Assembly (NCBI GenBank): GCA_002946415.1
Contig: NJPS01000002.1
Span: 1 to 64,000, forward strand
Reading direction: 5' to 3'
Length of the DNA stretch: 64,000 nucleotides
Origin: Rutstroemia sp. NJR-2017a BVV2
Lineage: Eukaryota; Ascomycota; Leotiomycetes; Helotiales; Rutstroemiaceae
This document shows positions 37,447-49,475 of this stretch, one piece after another; positions within the stretch are counted from its first letter, which is position 1; each line of letters starts with the position of its first letter. The position numbers and the translations under genes are program-made. The notes beneath the pieces were generated by a model. That model ran no database searches, was not told the DNA's origin, and was given only the letters and a program-made list of their open reading frames with translations.

Positions 37447-37929
37447 GGTACTGCCCGCTAACCCGTAAATCCTCACGCCTACTCTCCTTCCGCCAGTCCA
37501 CCCGCCAGTCGTCCTGCCAGGTCCCCCCTTGAAAGCTCTCTTCCTCTTCCTCTTTCTCAGTCCCAGGGCATTCTCTTACAACCCTATACCCGTTCCACTG
37601 CCTAAACGGGCCACGATCGTACTCGCGGCCGTCCTGCTACTCCTTCACCTCCCAGTCAAACCATCCTCCACAACCTCCCTACTGCCACTTCTTCTTCCCT
37701 TCCAGCCACTTCGCCCGTAATCTCTCCTATCTTAAGCAGCTTTTTAAAGCCTTCTCCACTACCTACTATGCCTGTTTGAACCGTCGCTCCCGTGCCTTCT
37801 TAGAGATCAGGCGCCCTTCTCCTTTCCGCCAGTAATACTCATTACGTACTCGATCCAGGCAGCGTATACAGCTTAAGGAGCGCAAACAGCTGTCCGAGAA
37901 GGGAGCAAAATCAGCTATACCTACAGTCA

Positions 37930-38015
37930 GTACAGGTCCGCTACAGGCTGTAAAGCAGAGCCGTAAAGTAGGGCCGTAAAGCAGAGCTGCAAACAGGCCT
38001 TTAAAGCAGAACCGT
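37930..38015 (+). repeat. Short degenerate repeat with taaagcagagcc words
   Basis: Variants of a 13-15-bp word (gtaaagcagagcc, gtaaagtagggcc, gtaaagcagagct, ttaaagcagaacc) follow each other. It overlaps the predicted intron and start of the second exon of the cysteine-rich frame. Confidence 0.6.
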
Positions 38016-38182
38016 AAAGCTCACTTACCTGCTAGCCGATCGCACTTGCATGTTGAGCAGCGATCAACTGTACATTCCGTCTAGGGCACCTTCTCCCGCT
38101 CAATACACACGCCGCATTCCCTATCCCCGTATACATCTGGCACCCTTGTACGGCAGATCCTACAGCGTCCTGGGCGTGGCAT

Positions 38183-38869
38183 AAGGAAGGATTTTAAAAG
38201 AAGTGATTTTAAAAGAAGTAAAAGTCGAAGAAAGCATAAAGCACATGCTAAAAGGGGGGCACAGACCCTTTCACGTGCTCCGCACAGGCCAGCCCACATT
38301 CTACATGCGCATTATATGGTACAGAACGGGTCACCTGACGGTGACCGGATTTTCTACGGAACATAGGACAATATAGAGATAGATAGAGATAGATAGAGAT
38401 AGAATATAGAGATAGATTTCTCGTAGGGGGAGAAGATGGAAACAAATTGTTAGTAATATCCAAATTACTTTCGAAGAGCCAGATCATGTTAAAACACTGT
38501 TAATATCTAGACCCTCGTAAACAATCCAAGGTTCTCCGAGCTTCTAACTCTGGTTGAAACAGGGAAATTATTTGAGACCTTCCATAAAATAAGCATTAGC
38601 TACCGGTAGTGTACCAAAATGTTGCGGATCAGCCTTATTTTTCTTGGCTGAAGTGATGACAGCCTTGCAGTAGCGAAAAAAAGTGCCGGACATAGAACCT
38701 AGGGATCCTGTCGTCCCAACAATCAACACCTTGCGCATCTTCCACGAAATCCAGCGATGCTGCAGGCAACAGCTCAAAAGTTACCTTAGTGCTCACGAAT
38801 ATTACACGCCCGCGCTTCTCTCATCAAGAACCTGAATCCTTTAACCATCGAAGCCTGCCATCGTCCACG
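38183..38869. other. Intergenic, with a small agat-rich microsatellite
   Basis: A 10-bp unit, agatagatag/agagatagat, is repeated at about 38374-38402. Otherwise nothing is seen. The right end is the promoter of the rhomboid gene. Confidence 0.5.
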
Positions 38870-39910
38870 ATGCCTGTGGTTACTCTACCTCAATTCGGCG
38901 CAACCCGACTGCGATCCTACATACTCCGTCTACCACTATTCACAAGATGCATCATTGGTATTATGGTACTGCTCTGGATTGTTAGCATCCAGAAAGTTTG
39001 GGATGTGCAGAAATGGGGAGCTTTGTATCCGGATGAGATTGGGCTGAGCTCAAGTAAACAACCATCTCCAACTCATACATTTTGGATTCTGAGGCTAATG
39101 TTGTGGTTCTCATCGTAGTGTATCGTACAAATACGTTCCCATTGATTCACGCGGGCTTCATTCATATGATAATGAACGTCATTGCGGTGACGCCATTGCT
39201 GGAGCGATTCGAGGCGGAACATGGGACTTTGACTTCCTTGGCGTTGTTCATGGGCCGTAGGTTACAGGTCTATTATAGAGATGCGGGATGCCTTTGCTAA
39301 TGGTTTATCACAGCTCTCTCGACAATCCCGGCACTGTTGTACACATTCATCGAACGGGGCATTTTCCATTTGAACACAGGGGTTCTGGGGGCTAGGTACG
39401 GAAGCTATGTTCCGGGAAGCAATTCAGCAGTCATGCTAATAGAGAATACAGCATTTGGGTGTTCACATTGTTGGCCGTGGAAGCCGTAAAGACATACAAG
39501 ACAAACCCAAATTTCACCGTTGGCACGGTGCAAATCCCTACGTGGACGAGTCCACTGATTCTCGTCCTCTTTATCTCATTTCTGGTCCCTAACACAAGTT
39601 TCCTCGGCCATGTCTGCGGTCTGGCTTTCGGTTACGGATGTAAGTATCCTTCTACTTTCTAGCTTGAGGTACATAGCTAACATTCATAGGGGGATTGGGC
39701 TACCTCAAATTCCTTGCACCACCGGAGAAGATCCTTAGATGGATTGAAGGAAAGATGAATCTCCTAGGCAGATTACCACATTACGTATCAGTTGATCAAA
39801 AGACTTATGGACGCTATGGAGTCCTGCCTACAAGCAACAACCCGATCATTCCCGCAGACACAAATATTGCGCTCGGATTTGCACCCAGTGCACAGCGATT
39901 GGGGCCTTGA
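38870..39910 (+). CDS. rbd2: Rhomboid-family intramembrane protease, Rbd2 type
   Basis: Exons are 38870-39053, 39119-39256, 39314-39395, 39452-39639 and 39690-39910, giving 270 aa, the usual Rbd2 length. The first membrane helix (about 28-45) is followed by HAGFIHMIMNVIAV, equivalent to the HxxxxHxxxN motif on TM2. The nucleophile is Ser135 in LGASIWVF, created across the third splice junction, and the partner is His188 in FLGHVCGLAFGYGW. Rbd2 proteins sit in the Golgi/endosomal system and cleave substrates within the membrane; in other moulds Rbd2 acts in sterol-response signalling (SREBP cleavage). The C-terminal soluble tail is short. Confidence 0.92.
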
Positions 39911-40487
39911 GATGAAGGAATTGTAATCTAGTTTTGTGTTTGGTATAGAATGTATTTGACCTGTTTGACATTGAATTGTGCAGTATTGACGCCATTGGGT
40001 GTTGCTTCAGACTGCCATTGGAACTGTTCACACCTTCGAGGACCGCACTGCAGCTAGTCGAGCAATATATTTGCTACATGACGCCAGAGCTATGACGAGC
40101 TCCACAGCCAGTCACTTCGACACTGGGATCGTTGTACAAGTCGTTGTATCTGTGTCTTTACACACTATGAGAAAAGTGCCCAAATTCACGGTACCGTGTC
40201 ACCAAAACTCCTAATGGGACACTTCTTGACCTGAAGTTCAAAAATATATACACCATAAAATATGTTTCTGTTTAGTAAATAAGAAAAGTAAACTCAAAGC
40301 GAGTTGATATTCTTCCAAATAGATAAAAGCAAAGTAAAGTTGAATGAAATTTGTCGCGTCGACTCCTGATCTCGTGTCAACTCCGCCTCGCCTCGCACCT
40401 CTAAATTTCCACGAGGCTGAAATGACAACTTGAGCCTTGGGACTCCAATGCTTCAACTCACGCTCTTCGACGGATGATACACCTACC
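39911..40487. other. Intergenic spacer between rhomboid and Gaa1 genes
   Basis: This is a tandem-gene spacer with no frame or motif of note. It holds the rhomboid 3' end and the Gaa1 promoter. Confidence 0.5.
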
Positions 40488-42634
40488 ATGGCTTTACTAT
40501 GTAACTCAACCCTGATTCCTGAAGTATCATATAACTAATGAGTCCTAGCCCAGGGAACCCTCCTGCGCCATGCGCCAATCCGCAAATTACCACCTTTCCT
40601 CTCGTTCCTGTGCATAGTAATAGGCGTCGCCTGGTTACTTCTCCTCCCGTTGAACGACTACTCCCGCAAAACCTATGTCTCAGAAAATGCCCTACTACCG
40701 GGGCAAGTCCATACCTATTTTGCCGGAAGCGACCAGAATGTATTCCGGGGGTACAAACGCGAAGTGGACATGCTGGGCAATAGCAGCAATGTTGAGTATG
40801 TGCGCTGAATGTTGCTATGTATTTGTGCAGAGAAAGAGGGAGGCTGATTCTTGATTATAGAGTGAATGATAAACTTGAGGGGTTCTTCAAAGCATCGGGA
40901 TTGAAGGTTGCGAGACAGAATTACGAATATAGATCGGCTGGGGAGGTGTACAAGGGACAAAATGTTTATGCGATATTGCATGCGCCGAGGGGTGATGCTA
41001 CGGAGGCAATTGTGTTGGTGGGGGCTTGGAGAAATATGGAAGGTGATTTGAATCGCAGCGGTGTTGCGCTGGTTCTTACACTGGCGAGATACTTTCATCG
41101 TGGGTTACAGCTTCTTCGTCGTTTGGTAGATAGGACTTGGATTAACATTACTTAGGATGGTCACTCTGGTCTAAGGATATCATCTTCCTAGTAACCGCTG
41201 ACAGCAAGGCCGGCCCTCAAGCATGGGTTGATGCATACCACGACACCCACCAATCACCCGCCGTCGACTCATTACCCGTCAAAAGCGGTGCACTCCAAGG
41301 AGCTGTAGTCATCGACTACCCCTTCGACCACCGCTTCGAATCTCTGCACATAGTATACGACGGCATCAACGGCCAACTCCCCAACCTCGACCTCTTCAAC
41401 ACCGTAGTCTCCATCGCCAGCGGCCAAATGGGCATCGGCGTCTCCCTCCAACGCATGTGGCAGCACAGCGACAGTTACCAAGACCGGCTGAAAACCATGC
41501 TTCGCGGCATGATCAACCAAGGCCTCGGCCATGCATCTGGTCCTCATAGTAGTTTTATTCCGTACCACGTCGATGCCATCACGCTTCAGCCGTTCGGAAA
41601 TGGCTGGCAGGATGAGATGGCTATGGGAAGAGTCATCGAAAGTACGTTTAGGAGTTTGAATAACTTGCTTGAGCATCTGCATCAGAGTTTCTTCTTCTAT
41701 TTACTCATGCAAGCGAATCGCTTTGTGAGTATCGGCACTTATCTCCCCAGCGCGATGCTGGTTGCGACGAATTTTACTATCATGGCGATTTTTCTCTGGA
41801 TTAAAAGTGGTTGGCCGACTGCGGAGGAAGAAGCAAAGGCTAAGGTACTTAGTACTGAGGGCGACGAGGAGAAGGAGAAGGAACCGTTGTTGTTGGTGGA
41901 GAATAATGGTGCTAAAGCACTTGTTCCTCTCAAAGATCTGGAGGTTCGAGAACGGAGACTGTTTTTGCCGTTGGCTATTGTCGCTGGATGCCATTTCCTC
42001 GGTCTTATCCCGCTCTATATCTTCAACCATACATCTCAAGCTGTAAGCATCTCCCCTTCCCGTCATCTTTCCTTCCCTTCCCTTCCCATCCCCCTATCTC
42101 CTCCCCCCAAACCAAACCATTAAACCACCAAACCCCCCACTAACAACCTCCCAGCTCCTCCCCCCTACATTCCTCCTCTTCACCACTCTCCAACTCCTCC
42201 TCCCCGCCCTTCTCTCCTCCCTCCTGCACTCCCACCACCCCCCCTCCCTCCCGCAACTCCACCTCACGCAATCCGTCTCCCTCCTCCTCCTCGGCATGTA
42301 CCTCTCCACGCTCGCCACCCTGAACTTCTCCCTCGCGTTCCTGATCGGTCTGTTCTCCGTCCCACTCACCTACATCCGCCCGCTCGGACACCGTCCCTAT
42401 ACCTCCGCGCTCCTGAGTCTGCTGCTGCAGGCCGTGGCGCCGAGTACGGTTTTGCTTGCCGGCGCGAAGTGGTGGGGTGTGGGTGTGGGGGAGGTGCTGA
42501 AGGAGGCGGCGTTTGGGTGGGATGTGTGGGGTATGAGTACGCAGGTGGTGGTTTGGTGTGTTTGGTGGCCGGCGTGGGTGGTGGGGGGTGTGCTGTTGTT
42601 AGGGAGGCCGGGGGTGGAGGGGGGGAAGAGGTAG
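40488..42634 (+). CDS. gaa1: GPI transamidase subunit Gaa1
   Basis: Exons are 40488-40500, 40549-40795, 40831-41099, 41156-42042 and 42155-42634, giving 631 aa. The first exon is only 13 nt (MALL plus one base); its acceptor could also be 6 nt upstream. Gaa1 helps attach the preformed GPI anchor to proteins in the ER lumen as part of the transamidase complex. An N-terminal membrane anchor (PFLSFLCIVIGVAWLLLLPL) leads into the lumenal M28-peptidase-like domain: NALLPGQVHTYF, GRLILDY, GQNVYAILHAPRGD, SKDIIFLVTAD, GQLPNLDLFN, then HSSFIPYHVDAITLQP. Several C-terminal membrane helices follow. The second intron (40796-40830) is only 35 nt but has a gtatgt donor and closes the frame over a conserved junction. 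Confidence 0.95.
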
Positions 42635-43112
42635 GATGAATGCGGGGTAGGGGTTTAGAGGTGGGTGATGGGATGTAGAAATGGCTGCGGTGGTTTAGGA
42701 ACTTTTAGAATATAGCGAGGTAGCCTAGAAGTGCGTACTTGTTACACTATACGAGTCTACATGCATATAGAGCGACTAGGAAGCTCAGCAAATGTGTGGC
42801 CCGTTTAGTGGCGATGCACGTTAGATGTTGATATCAAAACGAAGTAGATGCGGCGCACTTCATGCCTTGCTGACGGACAATCGGCAGATAATTATAGATG
42901 CAGTCATTCATATCATTTCATTGTCCATCATCATTGATCGCAAACGCGACGTCTCTGTTCCACTCATTTCATCTCTATCCTGGCATGCGTTGTGTTGCAA
43001 TGCCAGGACTAAAAGGTTTCTATTTTACAATCCGAAGTGATGCGAATTCCCTAAGACGCCTTTCTGTGCAGTGATTTTCTTCCTTTCATCTAATCATCCG
43101 CCCAGCCGTCAA
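42635..43112. other. Spacer between convergent gaa1 and rpn9
   Basis: The 478 bp between two stop codons contain both 3' ends. Nothing else is seen. Confidence 0.5.
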
Positions 43113-44352
43113 TCATGCAGCCCAAACATCTTGCCCCTTCGACTCGATCCAGTTACCCAGCGAGTTAACGCTCGAGTCCCATTCTTGTAATCGTGTGCGC
43201 ATGTTGTCAATCTGTGTCATGTCCAACACCTTAGGTTGTACCCAGTTGATCCGCGCAATCTCATCTACCTGGTCGATTGTTCCTCGCAATAAACCTAAGC
43301 TCAATGCCTTCATAATCAGATGTTCAATCTCGTCGGGCCGAACTTTGGTTTCTTCGGAAATGGTACGGAAAGTCATGGTGCGGTCGTGAGGTGGTCGGCG
43401 GAAAACGGTTTCGGTGAGAGCGGCGAGGTAGATCTTTTGTTTGAGGCCGTCGCGGTGCTGGGATAACAATGGGTTGGAGGCGATGTGGCCGGCGAGAACA
43501 TCATACGCTCCGAGGTCGCCACGGTTAAAGGCGAAGAGAAGATCTCGGAGCCACGCATCGTCTTTTACGAGGGAATCGAGGATGGGGTGGAGAAGAAGTT
43601 CACCGAAGTTGTAAATGGTGTCGGAGACAAGGGCAGCGATACTGAGGTCGTAGGCACGGCTTCTGCGCTCGGAGGGGGTGAGGTCTTTAAGATCAATACA
43701 GGCGAGGTATAGTAATGCGTTTTTGTAATATGAGGCGAACTCAAGTTTAGACTAAAGATATCAATAGCTGCTTCAGTTGTGGTTCTTGACAAACAAACCT
43801 GGTAGTATTCTGCGTTGACTCTGTAGAAGGCGGCATGCACAATTGTTTCCACCGAATCAAATCTATCCAGTATCTTCTCCGACTTGTCTAGATCTTTCCT
43901 CGCTCCATCCAAATCTTGTAGTTCTAGCTTGACTGTGGCGACAGCTACGGTTGCGTAGACGTAAGCATCTTGGGAGTTGGGGTTGTTGACTTTGTTTGCG
44001 ACTGCTTCCAAGAATGACAAGCGCTCATTGCTATCTGTTGCTTGTCAGTTGGATCCCAAGAATATGCAGTTTGCTATGCCTTACCTCTGCATTGTGAGGC
44101 AGCACTCAAAGCAAGAGTTACAAGCTTGAGCTGGTTGATCTTGTCGGCAAATGTAAGGATGAAGGTCTTGTAGAAAGGTAATCGTTGGGAGGCGCTTTCT
44201 TTGTGATTAAAGAACTCAATAAGAGTATCTGTCAGCTGATGCCACAGCTTCCTCTCCCAGAGATCTTCGAACGATATGAAGAGATGTTGAAGGTCCGCCG
44301 GCGCAGCATCGCGTTGCTCGGCGAGGAAGTCGGGAATTGTGTCGACATTCAT
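43113..44352 (-). CDS. rpn9: 26S proteasome regulatory subunit Rpn9 (PSMD13)
   Basis: Exons are 44352-44085, 44034-43799 and 43751-43113, giving 380 aa, the family's normal size. Rpn9 is a PCI-domain subunit of the proteasome lid that supports lid assembly and Rpn10 contacts. The N-terminus (MNVDTIPDFL, FEDLWERKLWHQLTDTLIEF) is the helical repeat region. The C-terminal PCI winged helix includes KIYLAALTETVF, TFRTISEETKVRPDEIEHLI and the closing helix with WIESKGQDVW. The start codon is the one giving the conserved short N-terminus. It is divergent from the NDUFA9-type gene, with 341 bp between start codons. Confidence 0.96.
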
Positions 44353-44693
44353 GATGAATCTGTGGTTGTGTGAATCGCTGGCTTTTAATTCTTTTATGGT
44401 TGACTGTATCTGTACCTCAAAAGTAGGGTTTGGATTATGGTACTGTTTTCGGAGTATTATTATCTTTGGTGAAAAGGTATGGATTTCAAGCCACTTTGGT
44501 TGGACTTTTGATATGTTCAAGACGAGGCAGCGAGAGCTTCGCAAGGTACCGCTAAACCTAAGATAGACTAGCATTGCCCGCGGCTCGTCTCCGCAAGCTC
44601 AATCTACAACTTCAATATCAAGTGGCATAAAGTAGTTGCGTCAAAGCCCGCATCTGCGTCTGCGTTTCAATTGATTTGTACCCAGTCGCGAAG
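44353..44693. promoter_or_regulatory. Shared divergent promoter region of rpn9 and the complex I subunit gene
   Basis: The 341 bp between two start codons on opposite strands must contain both promoters and leaders. I see no exact PACE (proteasome-associated control element) match, so coordinated regulation through that element is not supported by sequence. Confidence 0.5.
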
Positions 44694-46275
44694 ATGCAAA
44701 AATCCTGCAGTCCCTCGACTTTAAACAGTCTTCGGACTGCCATGCGAGCGAATCGAAGCTTTGGAAATGTGCCATTCAGCAGGAGGATATCCGACATCAC
44801 CATCACGAGAACGGGAAAGCCCATCATCCGTACCCAAGGTGGCAGGTGAGCTTATGCCTGGAGAAACATGTCAATTGGATTAGGGCTAATATTCATGTGC
44901 TATAGGTCTGCTCTCGGAGGTAAATAGTGTCAGGATTGCTGTCGACAATTGCTTAATATGACGATCTAGGACACACTGTGACGGTCTTTGGTGCAACTGG
45001 ATTCCTCGGGCGTTATATCGTGAATAGACTTGGTACGGGGACTTTCTGCTAGCAATGTGCTTTTACTGGGCTGACGGGACGTATGGGATAGCAAGGCAAG
45101 GATGCACGGTTATCGTTCCCTACAGAGAAGAAATGGCCAAACGACACTTGAAGGTTACGGGTGATCTGGGAAGAGTTATATTCATGGTATGTGGGTGTGA
45201 CGGTATATTCGAAGATAGAGGGGGCTAATTCTAGTATAGGAATACGATCTCAGAAATACAGAATCTCTAGAGGAAAGCGTAAGACATTCAGACGTTGTCT
45301 ATAATCTTATCGGGCGCATGTATCCTACCAAGTATGCTTTAACCATACCCCAGGAGAAACAGAGTACTCACAGATGTTAGGAACTTCGGTCTCGAGGATG
45401 TCCATGTTGAGGGAGTTGAGAGAATAGCTGAAGCCGTTGCTAAATATGACGTTGACCGATTCATTCACGTCTCCTCTTACAATGCGGATCTGAAATCACC
45501 ATCAGAATTCTTCAGAACAAAGGCATATAATCAAGATCAGACAAGTCTTGTTTTCATCAGCTAACTTTACCTGCAGGCTAGAGGTGAACAAGTTGCACGC
45601 AACATCTTCCCAGAGACCACGATTGTTAGACCTGCACCTATGTTCGGTTTTGAGGACCGCTTGCTCCATAAGCTTGCCGGAGTAACAAACGTCTTCACGT
45701 CCAACCACATGCAAGAACGTTACTGGCCAGTTCATGTATGATCTAAATCCCTTGTACTTCTCTCGTATCGCTAAACTGTAGTTTTAGGTAATCGATGTTG
45801 GACAAGCTCTTGAGATCATGCTCCAAGATGACACCACAGCGCAACAAACATACGAACTGTACGGACCAAAGAACTACTCTACTGCAGAGATCGCTGCATT
45901 GGTCGACAAAGAAACCATCAAGCACCGCCGACACATCAACGTACCCAAAGCAATCCTCAAACCAGCAGCCAACATTCTCAACAAGGCACTATGGTGGCCC
46001 GTTCTATCTGCTGATGAGGTTGAGCGAGAATTCATCGACCAGAAAATTGATCCAACAGCAAAGACCTTCAAAGACCTTGGAATTGAGCCAGCCGACATTA
46101 GCAGCCTTACTTTCCACTACTTGGTATGTACACACTTATCGTTCGGTTCATTGACGCGATCTAACCTGCAGTGCAGCAAGGGTACAGAAGTTCCGCATTC
46201 TACGATTTGCCCCCAGCGACGGAGCGTGAGAAGAGAGAGGAGAAGAAGTATCTGCATGTCATTGATGACCAATAG
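44694..46275 (+). CDS. Mitochondrial complex I 39/40-kDa subunit (NDUFA9 type)
   Basis: Nine exons: 44694-44845, 44906-44919, 44970-45032, 45092-45186, 45240-45331, 45381-45522, 45577-45735, 45788-46123 and 46177-46275; 383 aa. The product is an atypical SDR that binds NADPH and stabilises the matrix arm of NADH:ubiquinone oxidoreductase. The N-terminus is a basic mitochondrial presequence. The Rossmann motif GATGFLG follows TVFG after residue 60. Conserved blocks include VVYNLIGR, VEGVERIAEAVAKYDVDRFIHVSS, RTKARGE and TTIVRPAPMFG. Exon 2 is a 14-nt micro-exon. Intron 6 (45523-45576) begins with GC instead of GT; the conserved TKARGE reading across it leaves no good GT alternative. Confidence 0.94.
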
Positions 46276-46558
46276 AGGTATGGTTTGGATCATGAGATGT
46301 ATTCTTAGTAGAAATGAGAATTGTACATACGTCGAAAATCATTTTGAAACTTGGATCTGTGTAGCCGTAGCGGAGTAGATGGGCTTACAAACTATCCCAA
46401 TGTTTGGGATGCGTAGAGTAGAGCTTGACCTTGAGGTAGATATTTTAATGGTCTGAAGTCATGCGAATCTTTTGGCCTCCTCGGCTAAAATTACCCCCGA
46501 ATATCACAAACATCAATTTTTTCAAAGACTCAACATCGTCGTGTAACAATTGCCCGCC
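46276..46558. other. Short spacer before efm5
   Basis: 283 bp between same-strand genes, containing the efm5 promoter. No further feature is seen. Confidence 0.5.
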
Positions 46559-47810
46559 ATGGATAATATTGAAGATGATGATATGCCGTAGGTTTCGAGT
46601 CCTATAACGTCGATTAATCACTAATATTAATAATTTAGTGTTCTCTCAGGCTCGGCTCTGGATGCCCTTAAAGAGTTTTATGCGGATCGTGATGCTCAAC
46701 TGCAGAAATTCGAGGAATTGAAACAGAAAGCGGAGGAGCAAGCCGATGCACCTCTAACTATGGAAGCTTTTGCTGAAGATGTAAGCTGCATGTTGTGCCC
46801 AAGGCTCTCTCAGAATTCTACGTGCGCATTCTAAATACAAGATTCCTGCGCGCGTGAAATTCCTGCGGTCTTGAAACCCAAAATGTAGATTTTGCTAATT
46901 TGATGGCCTCGCACAGTGGAACGAATCGCAATTTTGGGTCAGCAAACCTCATTTATTTATGCCCACAGCCGTCACCTAGAGTTACCTGCTCAACACGTGG
47001 TCTAGTATTCGAACGAGACAGCAACACTTCTTGCGCAAGAACTGCTTCGTGATGCTGATGCCGAGACGGTCATAGCTGTAGTCTCAGCTCCAAGTGTGTT
47101 TATACAGGTTAAAAACCTTCTCGTAAGCCTGCTTCGTCTCACCGGCATGCTGTATGCTAAAGAATACTAATTGCCTGCGACTAGAGAACGATTGAGGCAG
47201 AAAAGAGGCCCAAAGTCCATCTGTTAGAGTTCGATAGAAGATTTGATGTGTTCCCGGAATTCACTTTCTACGATTATCACGATCCGCTGAAGCTTCCGCG
47301 TAAGTTGATGTTAATGAGGTTTTATCGGGGAAGTTCGGCGCTGATGGTTTGCAGCTCACATGAAGGGGACGGTAGATCGTGTAGTTTGTGACCCACCATT
47401 TCTGAACGAGGAGTGCCAGACGAGAGGTAAGAAGGCTGTCTAATTTGCAGTATACCTGCATTTTTGAATCTTGACTAACTTCTCTAGCTGCTCTTACGGT
47501 AGGATGGCTTTTCAAATCTTGGGGTCAGGTGAAATCAGATGAGAATGGGATGCCAGATTCGAGACTCATTGTCTGCACGGGAGAGAGGGTTGGGGATATT
47601 GTGAATAGGGTTTATCGTCCGTAAGTCATTCCCCTTTACTGTTCACTCTAAGTGCAGAGGACTCGGATATTGATTCGGACATTCAGTCAAGGCATCGCAA
47701 CAACTACCTACCTCCCAGTACACTCCAAGGGTTTGAGCAACGAATTCTACTGCTATGCTAACTATGAGTGCGAACACTGGAAATGGAGAAAACCAGAGGA
47801 AAGCAGCTAG
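46559..47810 (+). CDS. efm5: eEF1A lysine methyltransferase Efm5 (EEF1AKMT1 type)
   Basis: Eight exons: 46559-46587, 46639-46780, 46917-46937, 47006-47122, 47185-47299, 47355-47426, 47488-47620 and 47687-47810; 250 aa. Efm5 uses S-adenosylmethionine to methylate a lysine of translation elongation factor eEF1A in the cytosol. Visible hallmarks are the acidic start, LDALKEFYADRD, the WNESQFWYS block coded by the 21-nt third exon, LLEFDRRFDVFPEFTFYDY, and the catalytic-loop motif DPPF at 154-157. EFYCYANYECE and a short Trp-containing C-terminus follow. The family was once annotated as N6-adenine DNA methylase because of the DPPF motif. The stop lies 91 bp from that of the convergent metallo-beta-lactamase gene. 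Confidence 0.94.
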
Positions 47811-47901
47811 TGGTTTGCATGAATATTGGATTATTCATCAATATAGAGAAAACAAGTGAGAGCATTTTGCCAGCCCCAATGAAACACAACAGAAACCAAA
47901 T

Positions 47902-48930
47902 TCAAAGAGCGGCTCGAGCCTTTATCCTCCATCGATCATTTTTTTGGACAATTTTCCCCTCACTCTCTAGCTTGTGCAGAATCTGTATAATGCCACCGTT
48001 TGCCGGTATATGAAGGCTCTCTGGTACATCTGCGTATATAATCTTCACTATCTCCATGGATGTCCAGTCATCAGCCTCTTCGCCGTTAGACACTGCAACC
48101 CCTGGTTTTGCCTTCGCAGACTTCAACACTTGGACTACCTGCAATTCTCTCTCCTTGCGGTGCTTGATATACTCATCGATCTTGACAGGCCCATTCTCAA
48201 TGACTGCACCATGGCCAGGATATGCTTTTCCACGGAAAAGGCCTTTCATTTTGTCGAGGCTGCTCAGATACGTTGCCAGATCTTCAAACACCGCTGTGCC
48301 ATGACCGAGTACATTATCCCCGGTAAACATGGCATCCTCTTCTTCGAGGATCAACGCCATGTGGTCTTTCGTATGGCCTGGGGAGTGAATGGCACGGAGA
48401 GTTGCTCCATCAGTCTCAAACTTTTGCCCATCTGTGATGTCCAGTTGTCCGTTCTCTGGGGTATTTTTATAAATGCTGGTTTCTGGTGAATGCTCCAGCA
48501 AATGCTTGATCCCCCCAACATGATCATGATGCCTGAATACAGGATGAGTGAAATCACGAGCTGTGTAACCTTGGAGTAGCTCACCAATGCGTTATGATGC
48601 AGGAACTGATCGTAGCTTTCTCCTTTTGCAACGTCTCCTTCAATATCTGTATCCAAGATTCTCTACCTTCCCCAGTATCAATCAGCAAACGCTTATCTCC
48701 TTTCCCAACGATGTAAGTATTTGTCCCTATCACTGGTTAGGTACTACTTCCAAAACTTTCCAATAGTGCAGATTAAACCTTGCAATGTAAACTGCTCATT
48801 ATCAGTTAACGACCCTCGAGAGGAGATGGCTGCCTATCTAGCGTACCTTCCCCGGATTTCCTCCCAAGATCCGGATTACATTCGGACTAAGTCGCTCGAC
48901 TTCCGGCAAAGGCACTAACTGGGTCGCCAT
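47902..48930 (-). CDS. Metallo-beta-lactamase-fold hydrolase, LACTB2 type
   Basis: Exons are 48930-48847, 48791-48779 (13 nt), 48726-48585 and 48532-47902, giving 289 aa. The zinc-binding motif HxHxDH appears as THWHHDHVGG (His79, His81, Asp83, His84), with further metal ligands at His133 (SPGHTKDH), Asp152 (FTGDN) and His187 (YPGHG). The C-terminus has the LACTB2 winged-helix segment (DDWTSMEIVKIIYADVP, IIQILHKLESEGKI). Animal LACTB2 is a mitochondrial endoribonuclease. Fungal paralogues release polyketides from carrier proteins (atrochrysone carboxyl-ACP thioesterases). The housekeeping neighbours here favour the general LACTB2 role. The second motif histidine is assembled exactly at a splice junction. 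Confidence 0.93.
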
Positions 48931-49475
48931 TCTTCTAATCTGTATTCTAGGGAATTTCATGTATATGTGATTGTGTCAGGAATAGAAGAGCTTTCTCCGT
49001 TGACTTTGAAAAGGCCGGTAAGCCGAGGCTCAGCTTGCCCAATAACTTTCTTTCATCCCATCGGCCGCCGATTGAGACGGAACACGAGAAGAAAGTTTCA
49101 TATTTTTAGCAGGTGAGACTCATAGAAACTGTGATATCAACAATGCCGTTCTGATTGTTTACAGTAACATATTAATTCAGAAAGTATTGTGAGCGCTCAC
49201 GAATTCTGAGCTCAAGCCCTAGAACATAAACAGGTCTCACAGAAGCTTGCTGCAAACTGCACGCAAAACGGGATAATAGGGGAGAAGCACTAACTAGCCT
49301 CACATTCTGCCGCTTTACCGCCCGCGAATTTCCGCAAGGCTCTGGTGCTTCAGTAAGTTTAGCCACCTGAATATGAGCACCAAAGCTTGAGAGGCATCCC
49401 GATACTCAAGAAAATCCATCAACGAATTACTTCTGTCTATTTGTCACAATTGCGGGAGATCTGCGAGTCTTCAAA
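48931..49475. promoter_or_regulatory. Divergent intergenic region between the LACTB2-type gene and ubp8
   Basis: The 545 bp between opposite start codons contain both promoters. A 64-codon minus-strand frame inside it has no support. Confidence 0.4.

Larger units (their letters stand above)
37202..38182 (-). pseudogene. Cysteine-pair-rich protein frame interrupted by six TAG codons
   Basis: From the ATG at 38182 a minus-strand frame runs to 38029. It can be spliced over a 42-nt intron (37987-38028, gtaagt..gcag) and continues to a stop at 37202, 312 codons in all with no frameshift. It is interrupted at 38081-38083, 37766-37768, 37763-37765, 37727-37729, 37679-37681 and 37637-37639. All six codons are TAG, and none is TAA or TGA. 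The frame encodes repeated cysteine pairs: CRICRTRVPD with CGVC, RCSTCKC, CIRCLDRVRNEYY, and YCSSCYQLHP with CKLC. It also has a Glu run and a block of GEQEHLQA repeats. The pairs look like small zinc knuckles of a lineage-specific repetitive gene family. The most likely history is CAG-to-TAG change by C-to-T mutation. Confidence 0.6.
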